Positions 17,330 to 26,582 of a DNA stretch of 64,000 nt are shown here, piece by piece (position 1 is the first letter of the stretch; every line of letters starts with the position of its first letter). Made by a program: the position numbers and the translations under genes. This stretch comes from Streptomyces roseirectus (GTDB taxonomy: Bacteria > Actinomycetota > Actinomycetes > Streptomycetales > Streptomycetaceae), in assembly GCF_014489635.1 (NCBI RefSeq), contig NZ_CP060828.1:5760501-5824500 (forward strand), written 5' to 3'. The notes under the pieces are model-generated. The model worked only from the letters and a program-made list of their open reading frames with translations. It was not told the DNA's origin and did no database searches.

Positions 17330-18367
17330 TCAAAGGGCTTCCAGCGCATCTCTGAGCCTTCTCAGCAGGTTGATGTGAGGGTCGTCATCGGGGCCCACCT
17401 CGTCCGGAGGGGGCGGGGCGGGGGTGGTTGGGGAAGTGGTGGCGGTCGGGGGAGGTTCGGCAGGCGGCGCGGATGTGGACGTCGGGGAGATGGCAGCCGG
17501 GGAAGGATCAACAGGCGGCGCGGATGCGGAAGTTGGGGAAGGGATGGCGGGCGGTGCGGATGCGGCAGCCAGGGAAGGGCCAACAGGCTGCGCGGATGCG
17601 GCAGTTGACGTGGATCCGGCGGCCGGTGCGAGGGTTGTGGACGGGGTGGGGCCAACGGCCCTGTGGCTGGCGTCAGTTGGCGGAGCCTGCGGCCTCGCCG
17701 TCACCAACCCCGCCGCGGCCAGCCGGCGGACGTCGAGCAGGACCGGGAAACCCCGGCGTCCGAGCCGGCGTGCGATGTCGGAGGCCGTGCGCTCGCCGTC
17801 GACCTCGTCGAGCACCGCGCGTCGCCGTGCGGGGAGTTGTGGCGGCGGACGGGAGTCGGCGCGCACGAGGGGCGCCTCGTCGACGCGGCCGTCCGGCCAG
17901 GCCCGCTCCAGCAGGGCCCGGCGTCGAACCGTCTCCCGCTCCAGCGCGCCGGCCTCGACGGGGCGGACGACGCCGGGGACGTCCCCGGCGTCGTCATACC
18001 GGAACCGGGCGGGCGCATCGGCGGGCGTCAGGGTGAAGTACGCGGCGTCGTAGAGGGCCCCGAGCAGACAGACCTCCGCGGCGCCGCGAGGTAAATACCC
18101 CTCGTCGACGAGAACCCGCACCGCGTCCCCCCGACCGACAGCACTCCGCCACACATCACGCTCCAGCACACCACCGGAAGCCAACAACGCTCCCACCCCC
18201 GGCACCGACGAACTCTCCGCACCCACCACCCTCCCCCGCACCACCCACAACACCCCACCCGCCCGACTCAACACCCCACTCGCCCCTTCCCCCGCAACCC
18301 GAGCCAACAACCCCGAAACCTCCCCCACAAGATGAGCCCGAACGGGCAGAGCCTCCACGACCACCAT
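17330..18367 (-). CDS. Probable DUF4388-like regulatory protein with a TTA codon
   Basis: 345 residues. The N-terminal half (LVGEVSGLLARVAGEGASGVL ... VVRGRVVGAES) resembles DUF4388/PATAN-type domains of two-component systems. A winged-helix-like segment near 195-235 (RRAVLDEVDGERTASDIARRLGRRGFPVLLDVRRLAAAGLV) follows, then a low-complexity Ser/Ala/Pro tail (about 250-320) built from DNA repeats at 17460-17610, and a terminal helix HINLLRRLRDALEAL. Leu92 is encoded by TTA (18092-18094, frame checked against the start at 18367). The ATG overlaps the stop of the upstream gene (TGATG). Domain names are my reading of short patterns. Confidence 0.7.
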   Translation of the reverse strand: MVVVEALPVRAHLVGEVSGLLARVAGEGASGVLSRAGGVLWVVRGRVVGAESSSVPGVGALLASGGVLERDVWRSAVGRGDAVRVLVDEGYLPRGAAEVCLLGALYDAAYFTLTPADAPARFRYDDAGDVPGVVRPVEAGALERETVRRRALLERAWPDGRVDEAPLVRADSRPPPQLPARRRAVLDEVDGERTASDIARRLGRRGFPVLLDVRRLAAAGLVTARPQAPPTDASHRAVGPTPSTTLAPAAGSTSTAASAQPVGPSLAAASAPPAIPSPTSASAPPVDPSPAAISPTSTSAPPAEPPPTATTSPTTPAPPPPDEVGPDDDPHINLLRRLRDALEAL

Positions 18368-19467
18368 CACCACCCCCTCACAGGGAGGTTGAGGGCGAGG
18401 GCGGGAACGAGGACGTGGGTGAGAGGGAGGGCGTGGGCAAGGGCGAAGGCGTGTGCGGGAACGAGGACGTGGGTGAGGGGGAGGGCGTGGGCGAGAGCGA
18501 AGGCCGGGGCGAGGACAAGGGCGGAAGTGAAGTCGTGGACGTGGACGAAGGCGAGGCGTTGGCCCCCACGCTCCCACCGCCCAGCACCAGCCACCTCTCC
18601 GCCGTTCTCCCCCCAACTTCCCCGGCCCTCGTCGCCGGCCGCCCAACTCGCCGTGTCACCCTCGACGTTCAGGCCGCCGGCCTCGAAGCCGACCGCTCGA
18701 CTCCCGACCCAGGCGCCGCCCCGGCAGCCCGCACCGGCTGCCCAACTCACGGCACCGCACTGGGTACTCCGGACACGGACCGCAGCCCCGGTCGCCCGGC
18801 ACCGCGCCCCGCCTCCTCGGCCGTCGCCCCCACGCTCCCACCGCCCAGCACCAGCCACCTCTCCGCCGTTCTCCCCCCAACTTCCCCGACCCTTGCCGCC
18901 AACCCCCCAACTCACCGCGTCACCCTCGACGTTCAGGCCGCCGGCCTCGAAGCCGACCGCTCGACTCCCCACCCCGGCGTCAGCCGCCCAACTCGCGGGG
19001 CCGGGCTCGGAGTCAGGGCTGCGGCCCTCGAAGCCGTCCGTTCGACTGGCCCCGCCCTCGGCCGCTCGACCGCCGGGGCCCTTCGCCCAACTCGCGCTAT
19101 CAGCACCAGAGTTCCGGTGGTCGCACCCGGACCGGGCGGTCAGACCCTGCGCCCCGCCCTCGCCTCCCCGGCCTCCGGCCCCGATCCCCTGGCCGGCGCC
19201 CCCGACGCCTGTCGACCAACTCGCGGAGCCGGTCTCGGGGTTCAGGCCATCGCCCCCGTCGATCCCCGCCCCGCCGTCCCCGGCACGCCGGCACCCGCTC
19301 TCCAGCTCAGCCTTCCAACCCGCGAAGTCGTGCCCGGAGTCAAGGGCATCGCTCCCGCAGATCTCCACCCCGCCGCCCCCGGCGTGCCGGCCTCCACCCC
19401 CCAATCCCGCCCTCCAACTCCCCACGCCACCCAAGCCGTTCAGCACCCCAACCTCCCGCCCCCTCAC
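18367..19467 (-). CDS. Gly-rich repeat protein in the Roadblock operon, 366 aa
   Basis: No recognisable family. Evidence that it is translated: its GTG overlaps the upstream Roadblock stop (GTGA, 19467-19464), its TGA overlaps the next ATG (TGATG at 18367), and this frame has high third-position G/C throughout, near 90% at the 3' end. The protein is mostly Gly/Ala/Ser/Glu with recurring SWAAG and SRAVGFEAGGLNVEG units. A 264-bp (88-codon) offset repeat covers 18563-18708 and 18827-18972. The C-terminus has 18-residue repeats (ALPLTHVLVPAHAFALAH) from a 54-bp DNA repeat. Role unknown, possibly a spacer or scaffold for the Roadblock proteins. The bottom-strand Ser/Pro/Thr frame at 18378-18659 is the main alternative. 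Confidence 0.55.
   Translation of the reverse strand: MRGREVGVLNGLGGVGSWRAGLGGGGRHAGGGGVEICGSDALDSGHDFAGWKAELESGCRRAGDGGAGIDGGDGLNPETGSASWSTGVGGAGQGIGAGGRGGEGGAQGLTARSGCDHRNSGADSASWAKGPGGRAAEGGASRTDGFEGRSPDSEPGPASWAADAGVGSRAVGFEAGGLNVEGDAVSWGVGGKGRGSWGENGGEVAGAGRWERGGDGRGGGARCRATGAAVRVRSTQCGAVSWAAGAGCRGGAWVGSRAVGFEAGGLNVEGDTASWAAGDEGRGSWGENGGEVAGAGRWERGGQRLAFVHVHDFTSALVLAPAFALAHALPLTHVLVPAHAFALAHALPLTHVLVPALALNLPVRGW
18401..18972. repeat. In-frame DNA repeats inside the Gly-rich gene
   Basis: Two kinds. A 54-bp unit begins at 18401 and 18455 (GCGGGAACGAGGACGTGGGT start), with a diverged third part. A roughly 145-bp block at 18563-18708 recurs at 18827-18972, offset exactly 264 bp. Both periods are multiples of three, so expansion keeps the reading frame. 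Confidence 0.75.
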
Positions 19468-19865
19468 GCCAGCACCAGCTTCCTCGCCAGTTCCTCCAGG
19501 CGGATCCGCGTGAGGGCGAGGTTGCCCTCGTGGCGGGTGAGGCAGATGTGGAGGAAGGCGGTGGTGTCGAGGGAGGTGGGGAGGAAGTGGAGGAGGTGGT
19601 AGCTGTCGGGGTTGGTGATGATGAGGTCGGTGATGGGAGGGGCGTCGGAGGGGGAGGGGGTCGAGGAGGGGTCCGGGGTGAATGCGCGTTGTTCCGTGGC
19701 CAGTCGGGCGAGTTCGGCGGATTCCGTCGCCGCGATCTCGGGATCCCCGCCGGGAAACTCCCCGACGATCCCGAGGGCGAGCCCGCTGGTCCAGTCGACC
19801 AGGGCGGCACCCCGGGCGCCGGGCAGGCGCATGGCCTCCAGCAGACACTCGTCGATTCCGGGCAC
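19464..19865 (-). CDS. Roadblock/LC7 domain protein, first gene of operon
   Basis: 133 residues from the GTG at 19865, which has GGGAGGGAG 8 nt upstream. Roadblock-like fold: ARGAALVDWTSGLALGIVGEF, a helix with ATESAELARLATEQ, then ITDLIITNPDSYHLLHFL and TTAFLHICLTRHEGNLALTRIRLEELARKLVLA. A short Pro/Ser insert (about 75-86) is unlike its paralogue at 16367-16741. It heads a five-gene leftward operon whose promoter must lie within 19866-20005, where a 27-bp inverted repeat is found. The stop codon overlaps the GTG of the next gene. Confidence 0.82.
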   Translation of the reverse strand: MPGIDECLLEAMRLPGARGAALVDWTSGLALGIVGEFPGGDPEIAATESAELARLATEQRAFTPDPSSTPSPSDAPPITDLIITNPDSYHLLHFLPTSLDTTAFLHICLTRHEGNLALTRIRLEELARKLVLA

Positions 19866-19939
19866 CAGTGACTCCCTCCCCCTGTGGTACGGCTGAGTGA
19901 GAGAGACGCTACAGACCGTGTGTGCGACGGGTGAGGGCT

Positions 19940-19980
19940 TTGGCAATTTCACTTGGAAAATGCCAACGGCAAGCTAGAGT
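19940..19980. promoter_or_regulatory. Inverted repeat and rightward promoter upstream of Roadblock operon
   Basis: TTGGCAATTTC (19940-19950) and GAAAATGCCAA (19956-19966) form 11-bp arms with one mismatch and a 5-bp spacer, 75 bp upstream of the operon start. Overlapping it on the plus strand is TTGGAA (19953-19958), 16 bp, TAGAGT (19975-19980), a good promoter that points right, into the 3' end of the decarboxylase gene, with no rightward gene behind it. Confidence 0.55.
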
Positions 19981-20005
19981 AGGCGAGTTTGCCTGGTTTT
20001 CGGGG

Positions 20006-21403
20006 CTATCGGGGACCCAGAGAAGTGAGCGCGTCCGCGTACGCCCCGCCCGCCTCCGCGACGATCGACTCGACCGACTGGGCCGCACGGACCAACGCGA
20101 ACTCGACCCGCCCGTCCGCACCGGGCGCGTACCCGTAGACGGCGGGCCGGGGAAGGGAGTTGTAGGCGTAGTGGTGGATGAAACAGTACGCGCCGGTGTC
20201 CAACGCGGCGGCGTAGTCCCCCTGTTCGAGCAACGGCAGACTCCGCCCCCGAGCGAGTAGATCCCCGGAGAAACAGGCGGGCCCGGCGACGTCCTGGACG
20301 ACTTCGGGCCCGCCCTTGACCCGCCCCTTCGCGTCGTACGCGGCGATCCGCAGCGGCCAGGCCGCCGGCGCGTACACGGTCCGCGTGGCGACCTGGACGC
20401 CCGCGTGGGTGACGGCGATCCGCCGCCCGCCCGCGTGCTTGGCGTACTCGACGCGCGCCACCAGCGTCCCCTGCTTCGCCAGCAGCGACCGCCCGAACTC
20501 GGTGACCAGCCCGTACCGCCCGTCGAACAGCCCCGGCACGGCCTCCCGGAGCAGACCGGCGTACTGCGCGTACGTCGGCGTCGTCTCGTCGGAGGCGTAG
20601 TGGACCGGCAGACCGCCGCCGATGTCGACGGTGTCGATCTGCCGGCGCCCGACGCGCCGGTTGATCTCCTCGGCGAGTGCGTACGCCTCGGCCACTCCGC
20701 GCGCCATCAGCGTCAGTGGCACCCCCTGCGAGCCGGTGTGCGCGTGCAGCCGGGTCAGCCACGGGCGCTCGGCGTACGCCCCGATCACCCACTCCCGCGC
20801 GCCCTCGTCCCGCAGGGCCACCCCGAACTTGGAGGTCGCCGTCGCCGTGGACGTCGACTCGATCGTCCCGCCCCCTACCTGGGGGTTAATCCTGATACCC
20901 AGGGGTGACGTGCTCGGCGCCGACCGCATCAGGGCGTCGATCCGCGCCAGCTCCTGCGGATTGTCGGCGTTGACGGCGATCCCCAGCGCCAGCGCCTCCC
21001 GCAGCTCGGCCGGGGTCTTCGCGGGGGAGTCGAGGACGGTCGCCCGGGGCCCGAAGCCGGCCGCCCGCGCCAGCGCCAGCTCGCCGGGGCTCGCGACCTC
21101 CGCGCCGAGACCGGCGTCCCCCAGGAGTCGTAGTACCCCTACCAGAGGGGCAGCCTTCACGGCGAACGCGTGCAGGACCGGGGTGCCCGCGGGGACGACG
21201 GCGTCGAACGCGGCCCGCAGCTCCCGCGCCGACTCCCTGATCCCCACCGCGTCCAGCAGCCCCACGACCGGGACGTCCGCCCCGAGCAGGCCCTGTTCCA
21301 CCGCCGCGCGCACCGCGTCGTCCCGGCGCGCCGCCCGCGCCTCGTCCGCCGTCTGCCGCACATCAGCCCCCGTCGAGGTCGTCCGGTATCGCGAGCGGAG
21401 CAT
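20006..21403 (-). CDS. PLP-dependent decarboxylase, DapDC/ODC fold
   Basis: Fold-type III enzyme like diaminopimelate decarboxylase, 465 residues. PLP lysine in HAFAVKAAPL (K83), glycine loop DIGGGLPVHY (about 260), and the C-terminal CFSGDLLARG (about 385) plus DTGAYCFIHHYAYNS that close the active site across the dimer. It differs from true LysA in the region after the lysine and in having no linked lysine genes, so the substrate could be another amino acid or a carboxylated polyamine precursor. It lies between the Roadblock operon and hutU and is divergent from hutU by 151 bp. Confidence 0.82.
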   Translation of the reverse strand: MLRSRYRTTSTGADVRQTADEARAARRDDAVRAAVEQGLLGADVPVVGLLDAVGIRESARELRAAFDAVVPAGTPVLHAFAVKAAPLVGVLRLLGDAGLGAEVASPGELALARAAGFGPRATVLDSPAKTPAELREALALGIAVNADNPQELARIDALMRSAPSTSPLGIRINPQVGGGTIESTSTATATSKFGVALRDEGAREWVIGAYAERPWLTRLHAHTGSQGVPLTLMARGVAEAYALAEEINRRVGRRQIDTVDIGGGLPVHYASDETTPTYAQYAGLLREAVPGLFDGRYGLVTEFGRSLLAKQGTLVARVEYAKHAGGRRIAVTHAGVQVATRTVYAPAAWPLRIAAYDAKGRVKGGPEVVQDVAGPACFSGDLLARGRSLPLLEQGDYAAALDTGAYCFIHHYAYNSLPRPAVYGYAPGADGRVEFALVRAAQSVESIVAEAGGAYADALTSLGPR

Positions 21404-21554
21404 GCCCCGTCCGTCGGCCGGGTGTGCTCCTCCTTCCAGCCAAACACCCGTACGGCGTGCGTGTCGGTTCCGCGCGCTATTGACTAGTTCTATTCACCTG
21501 GCCAGGATGTGAATACAAGCGGAATATCGGCGACGTGCCCCCAGGAGGCAGCCC

Positions 21555-23219
21555 ATGTCAGGACCCCGGCCCGTGCGAGCCCCCCGCGGAACCGAACTGA
21601 GCGCCCTGGGCTGGCAGCAGGAGGCGGCCCTGCGGATGCTCCAGAACAACCTCGACCCCGAGGTCGCCGAGCACCCCGACAAGCTCGTCGTCTACGGCGG
21701 CACCGGCAAGGCCGCCCGCGACTGGCGCTCCTTCGACGCGATGGTCCGCACCCTGCGCACGCTCAAGCAGGACGAGACCATGCTCGTCCAGTCCGGGCGT
21801 CCCGTCGGCGTCATGCAGACGCACGAGTGGGCGCCGCGCGTCCTCATCGCCAACTCCAACCTCGTCGGCGACTGGGCCAACTGGGAGGAGTTCCGCCGCC
21901 TCGAAGCGCTCGGGCTGACCATGTACGGCCAGATGACCGCCGGGTCCTGGATCTACATCGGCACGCAGGGGATCCTCCAGGGCACCTACGAGACGTTCGC
22001 CGCCGTCGCCGCGAAGAAGTTCGGCGGCTCCCTCGCCGGAACGATCACCCTCACCGCCGGGCTCGGCGGGATGGGCGGCGCCCAGCCGCTCGCCGTCACC
22101 ATGAACGACGGCGTCGCGATCTGCATCGACTGCGACCCGCGCGCCATCGAACGCCGCATCGAGCACCGCTACCTCGACGTCAGGGCCGACAACCTCGCCC
22201 ACGCGCTCCAGCTCGCCACCGAGGCCCGCGACGCCCGTCGGCCGCTCTCCATCGGCCTCCTCGGCAACGCCGCCGAGCTGCTTCCGCAGATGCTCGCCGA
22301 GGGCGCCCCCATCGACATCGTCACCGACCAGACGTCCGCCCACGACCCGCTGTCCTACCTGCCGGTCGGCGTCGCCTTCGAGGACATGGCCGACGCGGCG
22401 GCGAAGGACCCGGCCGGGTTCACCACGCGGGCCCGCGAGTCCATGGCCCGGCACGTCGAGGCGATGGTCGGCTTCATGGACGCCGGCGCGGAGGTCTTCG
22501 ACTACGGCAACTCCATCCGGGGCGAGGCCCAACTCGCCGGTTACGACCGGGCGTTCGCGTTCCCCGGGTTCGTCCCCGCCTACATCCGCCCGCTGTTCTG
22601 CGAGGGCAAGGGCCCCTTCCGCTGGGCCGCGCTCTCCGGTGAGGCGTCCGACATCGCCAAGACCGACAAGGCGATCCTCGACCTCTTCCCCGAGAACGAA
22701 TCGCTGCACCGCTGGATCAAGATGGCCGGTGAGCGCGTCCACTTCCAGGGCCTGCCCGCCCGCATCTGCTGGCTCGGCTACGGCGAGCGCGACAAGGCCG
22801 GCGAACGCTTCAACGACATGGTCGCGAGCGGCGAGCTGGCCGCGCCGCTGGCCATCGGCCGCGACCACCTCGACGCCGGTTCCGTCGCCTCCCCCTACCG
22901 CGAGACCGAGGCCATGCTCGACGGCTCCGACGCGATCGCCGACTGGCCGCTGCTGAACGCCATGGTCAACGTCGCCTCCGGCGCCTCCTGGGTCTCCATC
23001 CACCACGGCGGCGGCGTCGGCATGGGCCGCTCCATCCACGCCGGCCAGGTCACCGTCGCCGACGGCACTCAGCTCGCCGGCGAGAAGATCCGCCGCGTCC
23101 TCACCAACGACCCCGGCATGGGCGTCATCCGCCACGTCGACGCCGGCTACGACATCGCCGAGACGGCGGCCGACGAACGGGGCGTACGGGTGCCGATGCG
23201 CGAGGGCGGCGCCGCGTGA
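21555..23219 (+). CDS. hutU: Urocanate hydratase
   Basis: Second enzyme of histidine degradation, converting urocanate to imidazolone propionate with tightly bound NAD; cytoplasmic. 554 residues, normal length. The family signature [16 protein letters not shown] with its catalytic-region Cys is at about 396-411, and the NAD-binding [18 protein letters not shown] stretch near 171-188. The ATG follows AGGAGGCAG. It begins a four-gene operon: the stop overlaps the GTG of the amidohydrolase by 4 bp. hutH (histidase) is not in the window. Confidence 0.97.
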   Translation: MSGPRPVRAPRGTELSALGWQQEAALRMLQNNLDPEVAEHPDKLVVYGGTGKAARDWRSFDAMVRTLRTLKQDETMLVQSGRPVGVMQTHEWAPRVLIANSNLVGDWANWEEFRRLEALGLTMYGQMTAGSWIYIGTQGILQGTYETFAAVAAKKFGGSLAGTITLTAGLGGMGGAQPLAVTMNDGVAICIDCDPRAIERRIEHRYLDVRADNLAHALQLATEARDARRPLSIGLLGNAAELLPQMLAEGAPIDIVTDQTSAHDPLSYLPVGVAFEDMADAAAKDPAGFTTRARESMARHVEAMVGFMDAGAEVFDYGNSIRGEAQLAGYDRAFAFPGFVPAYIRPLFCEGKGPFRWAALSGEASDIAKTDKAILDLFPENESLHRWIKMAGERVHFQGLPARICWLGYGERDKAGERFNDMVASGELAAPLAIGRDHLDAGSVASPYRETEAMLDGSDAIADWPLLNAMVNVASGASWVSIHHGGGVGMGRSIHAGQVTVADGTQLAGEKIRRVLTNDPGMGVIRHVDAGYDIAETAADERGVRVPMREGGAA

Positions 23220-25222
23220 GCGACGACACCACTGCGGCGGGGAACCGGAGCACGCCCCCGCCGCCCACCCCGGCCCACCCCGCCCAGCCCCCGTCCCCGG
23301 CCCCGAAACCCCCGGCTCGGCCCTCGGCGTCGGTCCCGGAACCCCCGGCTCGGTCCTCGGCGTCGGTCCCGGAACCCCCGGCTCGGTCCTCGGCGTCGGT
23401 CCCGGAACCCCCGGCTCGGTCCTCGGCGTCGGTCCCGGAACCCCCGGCTCGGTCCTCGGCGTCGGTCCCGGAACCCCCGGCTCGGTCCTCGGCGTCGGTC
23501 CCGGAACCCCCGGCTCGGTCCTCGGCGTCGACCTCGGAGCACCCGGCTCGGCCCTTGTCCCCGGCCCCGGAACCCCCGGCTCGGCCCTCGGCGTCGGTCC
23601 CGGAGCGCCCCGCCCGGCTCTCGGCGTCGGCCTCGGGTCACCCCGTCCAACCCCCGTCACAGACTCCGGGCCGCCTCGTCCAGCCCTCGGCGTCGGCCTC
23701 GGGTCACCCCGTCCAACCCCCGTCACAGACCCCGGGCCGCCTCGTCCAGCCCTCGGCGTCGGCCTCGGGTCACCCCGTCCAACCCCCGTCACAAACCCCG
23801 GGCCGCCCCGTCCAGCCCTCGGCGTCGGCCTCGGGTCACCCCGTCCAACCCCCGTCACAAACCCCGGGCCGCCCCGTCCAGCTCTCGGCGTCCGCCCCGG
23901 GCCACCCCGCTCGGCCCTCGGCGTCCGCCCCGGGCCACCCCGCCCGGCCCTCGTCCCCGGCCCCGGAACCCCCCGTCCACCCCCCGTCGCCCACGCCCCC
24001 CACCTTCCAGGAGATGTGGCGGGAGCTGCGCCCCCTCGGCCGGCACCCCGACTCCGGTGGCTACCGGCGTTTCGCCTGGACCCCGGCCGACGCCGAGTGC
24101 CGGGGCTGGTTCGAGGGGCAGGCGCGGTTGCGGGGGCTTGTGTACGAGGTCGACCGGAACGGGAACCAGTGGGCCTGGGTGGGCGACCCGGGCGCGGGGG
24201 ACGCTGTCGTCATCGGGTCGCACCTCGACTCCGTGCCCGACGGGGGCGCTTTCGACGGCCCCCTCGGGGTCGTGTCGTCGTTCGCCGCGCTCGACGAACT
24301 CCGCGCCCGGGGCGTCGAGTTCACCAGACCCCTCGCCATCGTCAACTTCGGCGACGAGGAGGGCGCCCGCTTCGGCCTCGCCTGCGTCGGATCGAGGCTC
24401 ACCGCGGGGCAGCTCACCAAGGAGCAGGCGCACCGGCTGACCGACGGGGACGGCATCACCCTCCCGAGGGCGATGGAGACCGCCGGGTACGACCCGGACG
24501 CGATCGGCGTCGACAGCGACCGCCTCGACCGGATCGGCGCGTTCGTCGAACTCCACGTCGAGCAGGGCCGCGCCCTCGACCTGAGCGGCGACCGGGTCGG
24601 CATCGCCAGCGCCATCTGGCCCCACGGCCGCTGGCGGTTCGACTTCCGCGGCGAGGCCAACCACGCGGGGACGACCCGGCTCGTGGACCGGCGTGACCCG
24701 ATGCTGTCGTACGCGGAGACCGTCCTCGCCGCCCGCAGGGAGGCCCGGCTCGCCGGCGCCGTCGCGACGTTCGGGAAGATCGCCGTCGAGCCGAACGGCG
24801 TCAACGCGATCCCCTCGCTCGTGCGGGGCTGGCTGGACTCCCGCGCCGCCGACCAGGAGAGCCTGGACGCGGTCGTCACCGGCGTCGAGCAGGCCGCGCA
24901 CGCGTACGCGCGGGAGCACGGCGTCGAACTGGACGTCGTGCGCGAGTCGTTCACGCCGGTCGTGGAGTTCGACCACGCCCTGCGGGACGAACTCGCCCGC
25001 ATCCTCGGCAAGGAGAAGGACCCCGCCCTCGCGGTCCCCGTGCTCGGCACCGGCGCCGGACACGACGCCGGGATCCTGTCGGGGCGCGTCCCGACCGCCA
25101 TGCTGTTCGTGCGCAACCCCACAGGCGTCTCGCACTCCCCGGCGGAGTTCGCGGCCGAGGACGACTGCGTCGCCGGGGTGCGGGCGCTCGCCGACGTAGT
25201 GGAAGGGCTGGCCGGCAAGTGA
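23216..25222 (+). CDS. M20 amidohydrolase (allantoate amidohydrolase-like) with repeat extension
   Basis: Zinc amidase of the M20 allantoate amidohydrolase/N-carbamoyl amino acid hydrolase group. The enzyme proper starts near residue 263 ([20 protein letters not shown]). Metal and substrate motifs follow in order: [65 protein letters not shown]. The first 262 residues are Pro/Ser/Ala tandem repeats, absent from usual members of about 400 residues. The GTG overlaps hutU's stop (GTGA), and the stop overlaps hutF's GTG. Between hutU and hutF it could deformylate N-formylglutamate, taking the place of HutG; that is inference. The ATG at 24013 lacks a properly spaced ribosome site, so the repeats are probably translated. 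Confidence 0.85.
   Translation: MSDDTTAAGNRSTPPPPTPAHPAQPPSPAPKPPARPSASVPEPPARSSASVPEPPARSSASVPEPPARSSASVPEPPARSSASVPEPPARSSASVPEPPARSSASTSEHPARPLSPAPEPPARPSASVPERPARLSASASGHPVQPPSQTPGRLVQPSASASGHPVQPPSQTPGRLVQPSASASGHPVQPPSQTPGRPVQPSASASGHPVQPPSQTPGRPVQLSASAPGHPARPSASAPGHPARPSSPAPEPPVHPPSPTPPTFQEMWRELRPLGRHPDSGGYRRFAWTPADAECRGWFEGQARLRGLVYEVDRNGNQWAWVGDPGAGDAVVIGSHLDSVPDGGAFDGPLGVVSSFAALDELRARGVEFTRPLAIVNFGDEEGARFGLACVGSRLTAGQLTKEQAHRLTDGDGITLPRAMETAGYDPDAIGVDSDRLDRIGAFVELHVEQGRALDLSGDRVGIASAIWPHGRWRFDFRGEANHAGTTRLVDRRDPMLSYAETVLAARREARLAGAVATFGKIAVEPNGVNAIPSLVRGWLDSRAADQESLDAVVTGVEQAAHAYAREHGVELDVVRESFTPVVEFDHALRDELARILGKEKDPALAVPVLGTGAGHDAGILSGRVPTAMLFVRNPTGVSHSPAEFAAEDDCVAGVRALADVVEGLAGK
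23296..23990 (+). repeat. Coding minisatellite: 33-bp and 66-bp tandem repeats
   Basis: Inside the amidohydrolase gene. First, about six near-identical 33-bp units encode [11 protein letters not shown]. Then four 66-bp units encode [20 protein letters not shown] plus QP, and shorter [11 protein letters not shown] units follow. Unit lengths are multiples of three and copies differ by few bases, which points to recent slippage or unequal exchange. Confidence 0.9.
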
Positions 25223-26559
25223 CAACCGCACAGACGTACTGGCTGGAGCACGCCTGGCTGGATCCGGTCGTCGAACCCGGCGTCGCCCTCGACGTCGCCG
25301 ACGGCAGGATCACCGCCGTCCGCACAGGCGTCGACACCCCGCCCCCCGGCGCCGAGGTGCTGCGCGGCCTGACCCTCCCCGGCCTGGCGAACGCCCACTC
25401 CCACGCCTTCCACCGCGCCCTGCGCGGCACGGTCCAGGTCGGCAGCGGCACCTTCTGGACCTGGCGCGAGGTGATGTACGGCGTCGCCGCCCGCCTCACC
25501 CCCGAGAGCTACCACGCCCTGGCCCGCGCGGTGTACGCCGAGATGGCGCTGGCCGGCGTCACGGCCGTCGGCGAGTTCCACTACGTCCACCACAACCCGG
25601 ACGGCACCCCCTACGCCGACCCCAACGCGATGGGCGAGGCGCTGATCCAGGCGGCGGCGGACGCCGGGATCCGGATCACCCTGCTGGACGCCTGCTACCT
25701 GTCGGCCGGGTTCGGCGAGGCACCCAACGCCCACCAGCGGCGCTTCTCCGACGGCGACGCCGACGCCTGGGCCACACGCTGTTCAGGACTCAAGGAACGG
25801 GATCACGCACGGATCGGCGCCGCGATCCACTCGGTACGGGCGGTCCCCGCCGACCAGCTCGCGACCGTCGCGCGGTGGGCCCAGGACCGCCGGGCCCCCC
25901 TGCACGTCCACCTCTCGGAACAGACCGCCGAGAACGACGCCTGCCGGGCCGCCCACGGCCGCACACCCACGCGGCTCCTGGCCGACCACGGCGTCCTCGG
26001 CGCCCGCACCACCGGCGTCCACAACACCCACCTGACGGACGAGGACATCGCCCTCATCGGCGGCTCGGGCACCGGCACCTGCATGTGCCCGACGACGGAA
26101 CGGGACCTCGCCGACGGCATCGGACCCGCCGTCGCCCTCCAGCGGGCCGGCTCCCCGCTCTCCCTCGGTTCCGACAGCCACGCCGTCATCGACCTCTTCG
26201 AGGAGGCTCGCGCGATGGAGCTGAACGAGCGCCTGCGCACCCGCACCCGGGGCCACTGGACGGCCGCCGCCCTCCTGCGGGCCGCCTCGGCGGACGGCCA
26301 CGCCGCACTCGGCTGGGACGACGCCGGCACCCTCGCGCCGGGCGCCCTCGCCGACTTCACGACCGTCGCCCTGGACTCCGTCAGAACCGCGGGCCCGCTG
26401 CCGCGGCTGGGCGCCGAGACGGCCGTATTCGCGGCGTCGGCGGCAGATGTCCGCCATACGGTCGTGGGCGGCCGGCACGTCGTACGGGACGGGGCCCACA
26501 CAGCCGTGCCGGACGCGCCGCGAGCCCTTGCCGAGGCCGTCGCCGCGCTGCGGTCCTGA
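25219..26559 (+). CDS. hutF: Formimidoylglutamate deiminase
   Basis: Amidohydrolase-superfamily metalloenzyme removing ammonia from N-formimino-L-glutamate to give N-formylglutamate. 446 residues, starting at a GTG that overlaps the upstream stop (GTGA). Metal ligands are visible in [13 protein letters not shown] (about 55-67), HVHLSEQ (about 230), and the Asp in [15 protein letters not shown] (about 315). HutF shows that this organism uses the deiminase branch of the pathway, which requires a deformylase next, a role open to the upstream M20 enzyme. Confidence 0.94.
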   Translation: MTTAQTYWLEHAWLDPVVEPGVALDVADGRITAVRTGVDTPPPGAEVLRGLTLPGLANAHSHAFHRALRGTVQVGSGTFWTWREVMYGVAARLTPESYHALARAVYAEMALAGVTAVGEFHYVHHNPDGTPYADPNAMGEALIQAAADAGIRITLLDACYLSAGFGEAPNAHQRRFSDGDADAWATRCSGLKERDHARIGAAIHSVRAVPADQLATVARWAQDRRAPLHVHLSEQTAENDACRAAHGRTPTRLLADHGVLGARTTGVHNTHLTDEDIALIGGSGTGTCMCPTTERDLADGIGPAVALQRAGSPLSLGSDSHAVIDLFEEARAMELNERLRTRTRGHWTAAALLRAASADGHAALGWDDAGTLAPGALADFTTVALDSVRTAGPLPRLGAETAVFAASAADVRHTVVGGRHVVRDGAHTAVPDAPRALAEAVAALRS

Positions 26560-26582
26560 CCTTCGCCACCCACGAGGACGCC

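Noticed and set aside
18332..19602. Plus-strand Pro/Ser-rich frames of about 395 codons
   Set aside because: They run against the operon, have no ribosome sites or coupling, and the opposite frame has better start/stop overlaps and third-position GC.
20006..21403. Naming the PLP decarboxylase lysA
   Set aside because: The fold fits, but no lysine genes are linked and several regions differ from true diaminopimelate decarboxylase, so the substrate is left open.
21558..23858. A 766-codon minus-strand frame with repeats (PTPRTEPGV)
   Set aside because: Antisense of hutU and of the amidohydrolase repeat region; hutU coding is certain on the plus strand.
23296..23990. Repeated units resembling a CRISPR array
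   Set aside because: The 33-bp and 66-bp units are head-to-tail without unique spacers, stay in frame inside a coding sequence, and no cas genes are near.
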